A stretch of 64,000 nt of DNA, taken from contig JAZREN010000028.1 of assembly GCA_045660825.1 (NCBI GenBank), positions 26,029 to 90,028 on the forward strand, written 5' to 3'. The stretch is from HGM04593 sp045660825. Lineage in GTDB: Bacteria; Bacteroidota; Bacteroidia; Bacteroidales; Bacteroidaceae. The position numbers and the translations under genes were made by a program. The notes under the pieces were generated by a model. The model did not search any database, was not told where the DNA came from, and saw only the letters and a list, made by a program, of their open reading frames with translations. This document shows, piece after piece, positions 17,240-26,276 of the stretch (the stretch's first letter is position 1; every line of letters begins with the position of its first letter).

Positions 17240-19513
17240 ATGATAACAGACCCGACCGGTACAATAAAGCAAATATTGGATTTTGAAAAGAATTTCTCAT
17301 GCCAACAATATCAGGGTAACGGTAAAGAGAATTTCATAATTGAAAAAGGAGTCATTCCCATCATGCTTTCGGCTCCACACTCTATCAACCAGCAAAGAGA
17401 TGGCAAAAAAAAACGTGCCGACAAGATGACAGGCAGCATTGCACAGTTCCTGCATAAAGCAACAGGATGCCACATTATTTACTCGGCAAAATTCTCTGAA
17501 GGCGATGCCAACTATGACCCCATAGCAAACAACGGCAACCCATACCAGAGCAGACTGATTGAGTACATAAAAGAGAATAATATAAAAGTGTTGATTGACC
17601 TGCATGGCGCTGCCGCCGAGAGGGGATTCGCCATAGAAATAGGCACCGCCCCACTCCGCGATGCGAGCAACAACATCATAGGCAACGAGTTCCGCTCATT
17701 GAAAGGGCACGACTTCATAGTCAAGCTCATAAAGTACACATTGGACTATTTCTTGAGAGACGTACAACACCCCAAGAAAGAGGTGTGGCACAACAGAGTG
17801 TTCGATGCCGGACACCAGAACACCGTCACCAAATCAGTCTCGGAACACACGGACTGCGCATGCCTTCAGATGGAAATAAACCGTGCATACCGCGAGACAG
17901 AGAACACTGCCGAATTCATCAAACTGTTGGAAAGTCTCATATACATCATAAGCACATTGAGCAATATCGATTGGACCGCCAACAAGATTGATGTTTACCG
18001 CCTGTGGCAATCGAACAAGCACAAGCCACAGGACAAAATAGAGTTTCATTTTTCGGACACCTTCACAACCACATTCAAAGAACATAGTCTGTTATACATA
18101 TGTTCATTGCAGAAAGGAAGCGAGATTGTCAGGCTTCACAAAGCCAACAGCAATCTCATGCAGAATTTCCGTACTGCACAACAACCCGAGGAGAAGATAC
18201 AGGAACAGGAATATGTATTCTTGACAAACCGCCTGATAGAGTTTCTCTTCGGCAGGGACTGGATTGCCCCAAACGAAACCCTATCCTCACTCCGAGGTGC
18301 GCCAATTGTGATATACGAAAACAACAAAGACAGATATAGGATTGGATATCCAAAAGCAAACAACATCGACAACATTGCCTTCTCCTCAATGCTATATCAA
18401 TGCAAAGAGAGTGACGCCGACAAGTTCGACTTCATGATATTCAACCGTTACACCGACTCACGCGTACATATTGATTTTTCCGCAGCCGATTACCGCGATT
18501 ATGGAAGAGTCAAGGACAAGAACGGGCAACCGGCAAAAAAGATAATGTTGCCACGCTACTACAGACGACTGCTTGGCTACCTTGACTTCCCATTGAAAAC
18601 AATGAGAAGCGAGGAGTACATGCACTTGATACGAATGACCGGGAACGAAGCCGAAGACTTCCTGGCACAGGCATACCGGAAGCAAGACGGACACTACATA
18701 CTGCAGGACGAGCCATTCGGCAATCACCGCATACAGGAGCTATTCAAGAGCCTCTCATTCGACACCGGTATATTCACGGTACAACTGACCGAAACCGAAA
18801 TGGAAAATTTGGGTAACAGGTTGAAAGAAAAGCTCACAATGCCACTGAAGCAGTGTTACAGAAAAATGAGCGACGAGGTTCTGTACGCTTGCAAAGAAAG
18901 CGAGGAACATGCCAAGTCCCGTGAGGAGGCAACTGAAATACAACGTTATTTCGGACTATACGACTACGTAGAGATTCTGACTGCGCCCAAAGACAACACC
19001 TCAAAAATTCCGCTACGCAAGAAAATAAGACGTGTTTTCAACTCGGGCATCACATGGATAATGAAAAGAGTGATTGGCAAGCTGGAATGCTCGTTGAGGA
19101 CAACATGGACAAGCGAGACCGACGACAGAAACAATGTCGCACGATTAAGCAGAAACATGATGAGCCTCATCGGTGTGTCCGAAAACGACAAGATTGTCAT
19201 AAAATATGGCAACAGGAAGGAGACATTAAGGGTTCTCGAGGACAAGGAAATGAAGAATTTCCAAGTGGGAGTCCCAGCCCCCACCCGCAAGAAACTGGGC
19301 ATGAGCAGCACCAACGACGCCGTTGTGGTTTACCGCGATATGCTGCACACATTCAAGAGACACTCGTTGGAGCAGATGTTCGCCATCATCGGTATGACCA
19401 TAACCATCACACAAATGACCGACGACCCACTTTGGGCAATACTCATGTGTGTGACCCTCATACCAATAATCATCTATTTCATCCTGAACGAAGAACGAAT
19501 AAAGGTAAAATGA
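17240..19513 (+). CDS. N-formylglutamate-amidohydrolase-like protein fused to unknown domains and a C-terminal membrane anchor
   Basis: A 757-residue protein. Residues 35 to about 235 follow the N-formylglutamate amidohydrolase plan: SAPHS near residue 40, IDLHGAA (zinc ligand His) near 118, and QMEINRAYR near 212. This fold hydrolyses amide bonds of acidic amino-acid derivatives and is related to zinc carboxypeptidases. Residues 250 to about 560 are unassigned. At about 610-700 there are short beta-rich segments (VSENDKIVIKYGN, VGVPAPTRKKLGM) that may form a small barrel. Two hydrophobic helices (FAIIGMTITIT; WAILMCVTLIPIIIYFIL) end the chain, so the protein is probably anchored in the inner membrane facing the cytoplasm. 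Its stop overlaps the next ATG by 4 bases (ATGA). The substrate is unknown. Confidence 0.8.
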   Translation: MITDPTGTIKQILDFEKNFSCQQYQGNGKENFIIEKGVIPIMLSAPHSINQQRDGKKKRADKMTGSIAQFLHKATGCHIIYSAKFSEGDANYDPIANNGNPYQSRLIEYIKENNIKVLIDLHGAAAERGFAIEIGTAPLRDASNNIIGNEFRSLKGHDFIVKLIKYTLDYFLRDVQHPKKEVWHNRVFDAGHQNTVTKSVSEHTDCACLQMEINRAYRETENTAEFIKLLESLIYIISTLSNIDWTANKIDVYRLWQSNKHKPQDKIEFHFSDTFTTTFKEHSLLYICSLQKGSEIVRLHKANSNLMQNFRTAQQPEEKIQEQEYVFLTNRLIEFLFGRDWIAPNETLSSLRGAPIVIYENNKDRYRIGYPKANNIDNIAFSSMLYQCKESDADKFDFMIFNRYTDSRVHIDFSAADYRDYGRVKDKNGQPAKKIMLPRYYRRLLGYLDFPLKTMRSEEYMHLIRMTGNEAEDFLAQAYRKQDGHYILQDEPFGNHRIQELFKSLSFDTGIFTVQLTETEMENLGNRLKEKLTMPLKQCYRKMSDEVLYACKESEEHAKSREEATEIQRYFGLYDYVEILTAPKDNTSKIPLRKKIRRVFNSGITWIMKRVIGKLECSLRTTWTSETDDRNNVARLSRNMMSLIGVSENDKIVIKYGNRKETLRVLEDKEMKNFQVGVPAPTRKKLGMSSTNDAVVVYRDMLHTFKRHSLEQMFAIIGMTITITQMTDDPLWAILMCVTLIPIIIYFILNEERIKVK

Positions 19514-20367
19514 AATTATCGGGTTACATAATAGAAAAGTACGACAGCATGCGTGGCTCATACACATGCCACCGCTTGGTCGAGGAAGCCAAGGCATTGG
19601 ATATCCACATTGACATAATCGGTGCCAACGACTGCATTGTCACGGAACAAGGCATCATCAACCGCGGACGCATACTGGAACAGAGGGATTTTGTAATCAA
19701 CAGATACAAATGGGGCAAGACAAAGCAGGCACTGAACATGCTTGCCCGCAAATCCTACAACGACATCTCCATTTTCAATTGCTACGTCAACAAATTCGAG
19801 CAGATGACGCGCCTGCAGTCCTCATATTTTCTAAAGCCGCTATATTGTCTGTCGACCACCTCGCTCCAATATGAAGAACTGACAGCAAGGCTTGGCACAC
19901 CATTTATTGCCAAAGGCCTAGAAAACTCCATGGGACGCGAGATTGAACTCATTGACAGCATCAGCGACTACCTTTCGCTCAAAAAGAATTACGCAGCAGA
20001 AAAAGAGTGGCTTTTCGAGGAGTACATTGCCACAAGCTATGGCAGAGATTTGAGACTATACAGCATTCGCGGAGAAGCCATTGCATGCATCATGCGCCAG
20101 TCGAACGACGGCTTCAGGGCCAACATGGCACTGGGCGCCACGGCAACTGCAGTAACCATAGACACACAACTCAAGGAGATCGCCAAAGAGATATACAGGC
20201 AGACCAGGCTCGACTTTGTGGGTATCGACCTGTTGTTTGGCAAGCAGGAGTACTATCTGTGTGAAATCAATGTAATGCCCGGACTGGAGGGAGTTGAGAC
20301 ATCCACCGGAACCAACATTGCACGCGAGATGCTGTTGATGATAAAAAAAGACTTTGAAAATGAATAA
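19510..20367 (+). CDS. RimK/LysX-like ATP-grasp amide ligase
   Basis: A 285-residue ATP-grasp ligase that would couple a carboxylate to an amine through an acyl-phosphate. The frame is open from 19054, but the ATG at 19510 overlaps the upstream stop (ATGA) and gives the family N-terminus. Visible elements are: TPFIAKGLENSMGREIELI (ATP-binding lysine and glycine-rich loop), WLFEEYIA, GRDLRLYSI, RANMALGATA, DFVGIDLLF, and CEINVMPGLEG with the metal-binding Glu and Asn. The order and length match RimK, LysX and CofF/MptN-type enzymes. It sits between a putative amidohydrolase and a FolC-like ligase in one transcript. The substrate pair is not predictable. Confidence 0.88.
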   Translation: MKLSGYIIEKYDSMRGSYTCHRLVEEAKALDIHIDIIGANDCIVTEQGIINRGRILEQRDFVINRYKWGKTKQALNMLARKSYNDISIFNCYVNKFEQMTRLQSSYFLKPLYCLSTTSLQYEELTARLGTPFIAKGLENSMGREIELIDSISDYLSLKKNYAAEKEWLFEEYIATSYGRDLRLYSIRGEAIACIMRQSNDGFRANMALGATATAVTIDTQLKEIAKEIYRQTRLDFVGIDLLFGKQEYYLCEINVMPGLEGVETSTGTNIAREMLLMIKKDFENE

Positions 20368-21655
20368 GAAAGAAGCCGAGGATTACATATACCGTTCCTA
20401 TCTGAAAGCAGCCAAGCATCAGGAATACGGTGCCAAAGACGAAGTAAAGAGAAACCCGGCTTTCACACGCTGGATAATAGCCGGGAAGTCCACCACACCA
20501 TGCACCGTTGTAACAGGCAGCAAGGGCAAGGGTTCTGTAGCATGTATGATATCAGAGATTCTTAAAACAGAGCTGAAGACTGGACTGATGACCAGTCCTC
20601 ACCTCACGGATTTCTGCGAGAGATTCAGAATAGACGGAAAAACAATCACCGACGAGGAGTTCATCGCGCACATGCAGAATATCATCCCACATTTCGATTC
20701 AATTGAGGCTGCAATTCCTTGCAACAAATTCATAAGCCCTATGGGTATCCAAGCAGCCCTTGCACTGGACTTTTTCAACGCGAACAACACACAGTTCAAC
20801 GTTTTTGAATGCGGCAAAGGCGCACGCTATGATGATGTCAACAACATCATCCACCAATACGCAGTCATAAACAGCATATTCCTTGAGCACACCAGGGAAC
20901 TGGGTAGCACCCTGAAGGAGATTGCCATTGACAAGTCGCACGTGATAACCGGCGAACAAAGATGCGTATACATTGCCGAGCAAAAACACGAAGCCTTGGA
21001 GATAATACTTGAGAGAGCAAGGCTATACAACACCCCGGTAAAGATATACGGGCGCGATTTCTACAGTAACAACATACGCTACACAAAGCAAGGTATGCAG
21101 TTCGACTTAGTCGTCGATGGCGAAACATACAGCGACATGAGAGTGCCACTTTTAGGAGAGCACCAGACAAAGAACTGCGCTCTAGCCATGGCGCTGTGCA
21201 AGGACGTCATGACAACATTCGACATTGACAAGATAAAGAAAAGCCTGGAGTCGCTCTCGTGGCCCGGAAGAATGGAAATTATCTCGACCTCCCCATTCAT
21301 CGTGCTCGACGCATGCATAAATTCCGAAAGCACCATAAACATCAAAAGGACACTCGGTTACCTTGGCATCGCACAATATACATTGATTGTAGGAATCCCA
21401 GATGACAAGGACTACGCAAGGGTTGTGAAAGCCATGCATGGTAATGCAGCAGAGACAATCCTTACAAAATCGCAAAACCCGCATTACGTCTTTACCCCGG
21501 AACAGAAACGGACGTTGGCGAACGACGGCATAGAGACAGTATGGACAGACTCAATCAGCGAAGCCATCGGCATTGCCAAGAGCAAAGAGTTGCCAATAGT
21601 CATCCTTGGCACGACATCGGTAGTGTCGGAGGTAAAATCCTTCTTTGACAGATAA
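20360..21655 (+). CDS. Divergent FolC/Mur-type ligase
   Basis: A 431-residue Mur-ligase-superfamily protein closest in motif order to folylpolyglutamate synthase. A TTG at 20354 is possible, but the ATG at 20360 gives an 8-base overlap with the ATP-grasp gene. Motifs: P-loop TGSKGKGSVA (FolC: TNGKGS); MTSPHLTDFCERFRIDG (FolC: TSPHLxxFNERI); FECGKGARYDDVN (FolC: ExGLGGRxDxTN); FLEHTRELGSTLKEIA; SWPGRMEI; and LDACINSES where FolC has DGAHN. The last change and the Gly-Leu-Gly to Gly-Lys-Gly change argue against folate as substrate. It probably adds an amino acid to the product of the preceding ligase. Confidence 0.86.
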   Translation: MNKKEAEDYIYRSYLKAAKHQEYGAKDEVKRNPAFTRWIIAGKSTTPCTVVTGSKGKGSVACMISEILKTELKTGLMTSPHLTDFCERFRIDGKTITDEEFIAHMQNIIPHFDSIEAAIPCNKFISPMGIQAALALDFFNANNTQFNVFECGKGARYDDVNNIIHQYAVINSIFLEHTRELGSTLKEIAIDKSHVITGEQRCVYIAEQKHEALEIILERARLYNTPVKIYGRDFYSNNIRYTKQGMQFDLVVDGETYSDMRVPLLGEHQTKNCALAMALCKDVMTTFDIDKIKKSLESLSWPGRMEIISTSPFIVLDACINSESTINIKRTLGYLGIAQYTLIVGIPDDKDYARVVKAMHGNAAETILTKSQNPHYVFTPEQKRTLANDGIETVWTDSISEAIGIAKSKELPIVILGTTSVVSEVKSFFDR

Positions 21656-21826
21656 CGCTTCAAGTGCATGCCATTTACTGAAATTTTACCGTTTTTTGAA
21701 AAAAAACACGAAAAACAGCCTATTTATTCAATATTTGAATAACTTTGTGGAGAAATACCTGCACTGTATACAGCTGAAGGCGTTTCAAGAATGCGATACA
21801 AACACAATAATTAACCATAAAATATT

Positions 21827-22990
21827 ATGCTTAAGCAAATTATCAATGCAAAGATCCTCACTCCACAAGGTTGGATGCAGGATGGTTCTGTAATCATCAG
21901 AGACAACAAGATTCTCGAGGTTACAAACTGCGACCTCGCCGTTGTAGGCGCAGAAGTTGTTGACGCCAAAGGTATGTACGTAGTACCTGGTGGTGTGGAA
22001 ATCCACATTCACGGTGGTGGCGGCTGCGACTTCATGGAGGGTACTGAAGAGGCTTTCCGCGGTGCAATCAAGGCACACATGAAACATGGTACAACAAGTA
22101 TCTTCCCTACTCTTTCATCTTCAACAGTTCCAATGATTGAGGCTGCAGCCGAGACATGTACAAAGCTCATGGCAGAGCCAAACAGCCCTGTACTCGGCCT
22201 TCACTTGGAGGGTCACTACCTGAATATGGCAATGGCCGGCGGTCAGTTGCCCGAGAACATCAAGGACCCCGATCCAAACGAATACATTCCTTTGGTAGAG
22301 AAATGGGATTGTATCAAGCGTTGGGACGCAGCTCCAGAGCTTCCCGGTGCAATGCAGTTCGGTAAATATATCACATCAAAGGGCATTCTTGCATCAGTTG
22401 CCCACACACAGGCCGAGTATGACGATATCCATGCAGCACACAAGAACGGTTATACACACGCCACACACTTCTACAACGCAATGCCGGGCTTCCACAAACG
22501 CCGCGAGTACAAGTATGAGGGTACAGTGGAGAGCATCTACCTGCACGAGGACATGACTGTTGAGGTTGTTGCCGATGGTATCCACGTTCCCCCAACAATC
22601 CTCCGCCTCATCCACCGCATCAAGGGTGTTGAGCGCGCCTGGGTAATCACCCACGCTTTGGCATGTGCAGCAAGTGACAGCACAACAGCATTCGATCCAC
22701 GCGTAATAATTGAGGATGGTGTATGTAAGCTCGCCGACCGCACAGCGCTCGCAGGTTCAGTGGCTACAATGGACCGCCTTATCCGTACACTTGTACAGAA
22801 GGCCGAGATTCCTCTCGATGACGCAATCCGCATGGCTTCGGAGACACCAGCAAAGATTATGAACGTGTATGACCGCAAGGGTTCATTGCAGAGAGGCAAG
22901 GACGCCGACCTCATGATTCTCGACGACGATTTGAACGTACGCGCAGTCTGGGCTATGGGTCAGCTCGTCGAAGGCACATACAAACTGTAA
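21827..22990 (+). CDS. nagA: N-acetylglucosamine-6-phosphate deacetylase family protein (catalytic Asp replaced)
   Basis: A 387-residue amidohydrolase of the NagA family, which converts GlcNAc-6-phosphate to glucosamine-6-phosphate and acetate. Visible: the metal-proximal VEIHIHGGGGCDF, the metal-binding Glu in LHLEGHYL, substrate and metal histidines in SVAHTQAEYDD and THATHFYNAM, and VADGIHV. The usual catalytic Asp in the VTDA motif is replaced: this protein reads VITHALACA with His276 (codon 22652-22654). All other motifs are intact. It is monocistronic with a strong terminator, and TAACTTTG at 21740-21747 may be its -7 box. Given the substitution, activity on GlcNAc-6-P is likely but not certain. 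Confidence 0.88.
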   Translation: MLKQIINAKILTPQGWMQDGSVIIRDNKILEVTNCDLAVVGAEVVDAKGMYVVPGGVEIHIHGGGGCDFMEGTEEAFRGAIKAHMKHGTTSIFPTLSSSTVPMIEAAAETCTKLMAEPNSPVLGLHLEGHYLNMAMAGGQLPENIKDPDPNEYIPLVEKWDCIKRWDAAPELPGAMQFGKYITSKGILASVAHTQAEYDDIHAAHKNGYTHATHFYNAMPGFHKRREYKYEGTVESIYLHEDMTVEVVADGIHVPPTILRLIHRIKGVERAWVITHALACAASDSTTAFDPRVIIEDGVCKLADRTALAGSVATMDRLIRTLVQKAEIPLDDAIRMASETPAKIMNVYDRKGSLQRGKDADLMILDDDLNVRAVWAMGQLVEGTYKL

Positions 22991-23305
22991 TCACTACCGT
23001 AAACAGTATATCGCAAAGCGGTGCGCCAACAATGGTGCACCGCTTTTTTGTCACCCCGCGAAAACAAATTGCATGGCAAAATTGTTATAAATTCATAAAA
23101 AAAGTAAAACCTGAAAATTCACCGCATTTTTATCAATTTCAAAAACAGCCATTACCTACTTTATTATTATCTTTGTGATAAATCACGAACATATACTGCA
23201 CTCGCTGTAAAATATTAAAGCAAGCTTTATATATTTCGCTAGTTTGCAACTATCTTTGTAAAATACTATCATCCGCAATTCAACCGGCGGCAAAAAACCA
23301 ACTAT
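22991..23305 (+). promoter_or_regulatory. Intergenic region with nagA terminator and tandem -7 boxes for dcp
   Basis: There is no gene in this 315-base gap. After the terminator (23015-23048) it is AT-rich and contains two exact TATCTTTG boxes at 23168-23175 and 23251-23258, the second 47 bases before the dcp ATG. Neither has a clear TTTG at 19 bases spacing. Confidence 0.5.
23015..23048 (+). terminator. Rho-independent terminator after nagA
   Basis: AAAGCGGTGC (23015-23024) pairs with 23037-23046, extended by GCC/GGT, and is followed by TTTTTT. Confidence 0.92.
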
Positions 23306-25381
23306 ATGACAACAGAGAACAGAACAATAGAGAGCAACCCGTTATTGATACCATATGACACACCATTCGGTGCAATACCATATGACCGCATAACACTTGA
23401 GCACTACATACCGGCAATCAAAGAAGGTATAGCACGCGAAGAACAGCTCATTGACAGCATATGTAACAACAGCGACAATGCCACATTTGAGAACACAATT
23501 GCAGCATTGGACTATGCAGGGCTGTTGCTTGGCGATGTCATAGGTGCATTCAATGCCGTTGCGAATGCATGCAGCAACGACGAGATACTTGCCATTGAAG
23601 AGGAGATGCAGCAGCTCTATGTTACACACAAGAACAACATAACACTTAACGACAGACTGTTTGCACGCGTAAAGGCTGTATATGAAAGTGACAACAGCCA
23701 CCTCACAACCGAGCAGAAGCGCCTGTTGCAGCAGACATATGACAGTTTCGTGCGCAACGGCGCCAACCTTGCCGAAGCAGAGCGCGACGAGTACCGTAAG
23801 CTCACAGAGCGTCTTGCCACACTTGGAGTAAAGTTCCAGGAGAACAGCATAAAGGACACCGATGCATTCACACTGCACGTAACCGACAGTGCCGACCTCG
23901 AAGGTATCCCCGAGGATGTTGTCGATGCCGCCCTCAACAATGCAAAGGAGAGCGGCAAAGAGGGTTGGGTGTTCACTCTTCACCGCCCAAGCTACCTGCC
24001 ATTCATGACATTCTGCCGTAACCGCGAACTGCGCCGACAGATGTACATGGCATATGACACACTGGGGGCAAAAGGCAACAGTCACGACAACTGCGACACC
24101 GTAAAAGAAATCGTGAACAGCCGGTTGAGACTCGCCCGCCTACTTGGCTACAACACATACAGCGACTACGTGCTCAGCGAGCGCATGGCGCAGAACACCG
24201 ACGCGGTCTTTGCAATGCTTGGCAAGCTGACATGGTCATACATGCCCACAGCACGCAAGGAGATGGAAGAGGTAACCGCTTTTGCCAAGAAATGCGAAGG
24301 TGACAGCTTCGATTTCCAGCCATGGGATTTTGCATTCTACAGCGAAAGACTCAAGGAGCAGAAATTCGACCTCACCGACGAGATGGTACGCCCCTACTTC
24401 GAACTTAACCAGGCAATATACGGAGCATTCTACCTTGCCACAAGACTGTATGGCATCACCTTCAAGCAGAACCATGACATTCCGCTCTTCACACCCGACG
24501 CCAAGGTGTGGGAGGTATACGACTACGACGGTGCATACCTGGCACTGCTGTACTGCGATTTCTTTGCACGCAAGGGCAAGCACGCAGGCGCATGGATGGA
24601 CAGCATAAAGCCACAGTACAAGGACGCCACAGGCGCCGACCACAGGCCACACATCACCTTGTCAACCAACTACCGCAAGCCCATGCCCGGCAAGCCAACA
24701 CTGCTGAACCATGATGAGTTCAACACCCTGATGCACGAGTTCGGACACAGCCTGCACGGTATATTGTCAAACGTCACCTATCCGTCACTCTGCAGCCCCA
24801 ACGTACTGTGGGACTTTGTAGAGATGCCGTCACAAATAATGGAGAACTTTGCCACTGAGGAAGAGTTCCTGCAACATTTTGCATTCCACCACCAAACCGG
24901 CGACAACATCCCCGCCGAAACGCTACGCAAGATACAGGAAGCACGCAACTTTAATGTAGGTTACCAGTGCATACGCCAGGTAAGACTTGGCCTGCTCGAC
25001 CAGTCATGGCACAACATATCGCATCCGTTCGATGGCGATGTGCTTGAATATGAGCACTCGGCAACAGAAGCGCTGCAAGTATTGCCACATATAGTAGGAA
25101 CAGGTATAACCACAAACTTCGGCCACATAATGTCAGGCGGTTACGCTGCAGGCTATTACAGTTACAAATGGGCAGAGATGCTCGACGCCGACGCCTTCGC
25201 ACGCTTCAAGGAAGAGGGAGTGATGAACATGAAAGTGGCACAGTCGTTCCGCGAAGAGATACTCTCAAAGGGTGACAGCGAACACCCAATGACACTGTAC
25301 CAACGTTTCCGCGGACGCAAGCCGCTCATTGAACCGCTCCTTGAGCGCGATGGAATAAAAACAATATGTCCACACCTGTAA
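23306..25381 (+). CDS. dcp: Peptidyl-dipeptidase Dcp (M3 family)
   Basis: A 691-residue zinc metallopeptidase that removes dipeptides from peptide C-termini. It starts with NPLLIPYDTPFGAIPYDRI, as in Dcp proteins. Zinc motif HEFGH is at residues 477-481, with the third ligand Glu downstream in the region around FVEMPSQIMENF (about 507-515), as in M3 peptidases. A long helical N-terminal half forms the family's channel. No signal peptide is present, so it is cytoplasmic; some Bacteroidota Dcp forms are exported. The lipoprotein gene starts 11 bases after the stop, so the two are probably co-transcribed. Confidence 0.95.
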   Translation: MTTENRTIESNPLLIPYDTPFGAIPYDRITLEHYIPAIKEGIAREEQLIDSICNNSDNATFENTIAALDYAGLLLGDVIGAFNAVANACSNDEILAIEEEMQQLYVTHKNNITLNDRLFARVKAVYESDNSHLTTEQKRLLQQTYDSFVRNGANLAEAERDEYRKLTERLATLGVKFQENSIKDTDAFTLHVTDSADLEGIPEDVVDAALNNAKESGKEGWVFTLHRPSYLPFMTFCRNRELRRQMYMAYDTLGAKGNSHDNCDTVKEIVNSRLRLARLLGYNTYSDYVLSERMAQNTDAVFAMLGKLTWSYMPTARKEMEEVTAFAKKCEGDSFDFQPWDFAFYSERLKEQKFDLTDEMVRPYFELNQAIYGAFYLATRLYGITFKQNHDIPLFTPDAKVWEVYDYDGAYLALLYCDFFARKGKHAGAWMDSIKPQYKDATGADHRPHITLSTNYRKPMPGKPTLLNHDEFNTLMHEFGHSLHGILSNVTYPSLCSPNVLWDFVEMPSQIMENFATEEEFLQHFAFHHQTGDNIPAETLRKIQEARNFNVGYQCIRQVRLGLLDQSWHNISHPFDGDVLEYEHSATEALQVLPHIVGTGITTNFGHIMSGGYAAGYYSYKWAEMLDADAFARFKEEGVMNMKVAQSFREEILSKGDSEHPMTLYQRFRGRKPLIEPLLERDGIKTICPHL

Positions 25382-25392
25382 ACAGCACTACA

Positions 25393-25821
25393 ATGAGGAA
25401 CATATCAGGAATAGCAAAACGAGTCGTTGCCATTTTGGCGCTCACAACCATCGTAGCATGCAACAACAGCGACGATATAAACGAGATATTCATTGGACAC
25501 GAATGGAGACTCACATACATTGAAGATGGCAACACGAGACGATGGCCGGGGCAGGAAAAAGCCTACAGCCTCACATTCGGAGCAAACCGTTTCAACGCCG
25601 CTACCCCAAACGGAGGAAAGATAACAGGACGATGGAGCGCCGACGGCAAGACACGCAGTTTCCGTTGCACGGACATAATAACCGAAGGCATTGGAGCCAA
25701 CGACACCATTGCTAGACTCATGAAACAAATATTGGACGAAGCCTCATCATACAATGGCGACTTGCATTGGCTGCAGATAAGGACAGAAAAGAATCATTTT
25801 ATGCAATTCTATAACAGATAA
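25393..25821 (+). CDS. Small lipoprotein, possibly DUF4847 family
   Basis: A 142-residue lipoprotein. The frame opens at 25366 inside dcp, but the ATG at 25393 gives a good lipoprotein signal (MRNISGIAKRVVAILALTT, then IVAC with the lipid-modified Cys at residue 23). The mature part has GHEWRLTYIEDG, SLTFGANRF and ITGRWSADGKT, a lipocalin-like or META-like strand pattern. In Bacteroides genomes a DUF4847 lipoprotein often lies between dcp and dCMP deaminase, as I recall. The match is by position and appearance, not by search. Function is unknown. Confidence 0.75.
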   Translation: MRNISGIAKRVVAILALTTIVACNNSDDINEIFIGHEWRLTYIEDGNTRRWPGQEKAYSLTFGANRFNAATPNGGKITGRWSADGKTRSFRCTDIITEGIGANDTIARLMKQILDEASSYNGDLHWLQIRTEKNHFMQFYNR

Positions 25822-25823
25822 CT

Positions 25824-26276
25824 ATGGAAAACAAACAACAGAAACAACACGACCTCGACCTACGATATTTGAGAATGGCAACCATCTGGGCCGAGAATTC
25901 ATATTGCCAGCGCCGCAAGGTTGGTGCACTGATAGTAAAGGACAAGATGATTATTTCCGACGGCTACAACGGTACACCTGCAGGCTTTGAGAATATCTGC
26001 GAAAACGAGGACGGTTTCACCAAACCCTATGTGCTGCATGCCGAAGCCAACGCCATAACAAAGATTGCATGCTCAAACAACAACAGTGCCGGTGCCACAA
26101 TGTATGTAACCACATCGCCCTGCATCGAGTGTGCAAAGCTCATTGTACAAGCAGGCATCAAACGTGTTGTATACAGCAACAAATACCGTTTGACCGACGG
26201 CATCGACCTGCTCACAAGAGCCGGCATTGAGGTAGTGTATATTGACATGAGTGACAGCGAAAACAGCAACAGATGA
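25824..26276 (+). CDS. dCMP/deoxycytidylate deaminase family protein
   Basis: A 150-residue zinc deaminase that converts dCMP to dUMP for thymidylate synthesis. The zinc site is complete: HAEANAI (His plus catalytic Glu) and PCIEC (two Cys), with the family N-terminus RMATIWAENSYCQRRKVGALIVK and substrate loop DGYNGTPAGFENICE. It starts 2 bases after the lipoprotein stop and overlaps the S41 protease start by 4 bases (ATGA). It is cytoplasmic and of normal length. ComEB proteins share this fold, but dCMP deaminase is the likelier role. Confidence 0.93.
   Translation: MENKQQKQHDLDLRYLRMATIWAENSYCQRRKVGALIVKDKMIISDGYNGTPAGFENICENEDGFTKPYVLHAEANAITKIACSNNNSAGATMYVTTSPCIECAKLIVQAGIKRVVYSNKYRLTDGIDLLTRAGIEVVYIDMSDSENSNR

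Noticed and set aside
23342..24085. A 247-codon minus-strand frame antisense to dcp
   Set aside because: Cys- and Val-rich shadow of a clear M3 peptidase gene with codon bias in the other strand.
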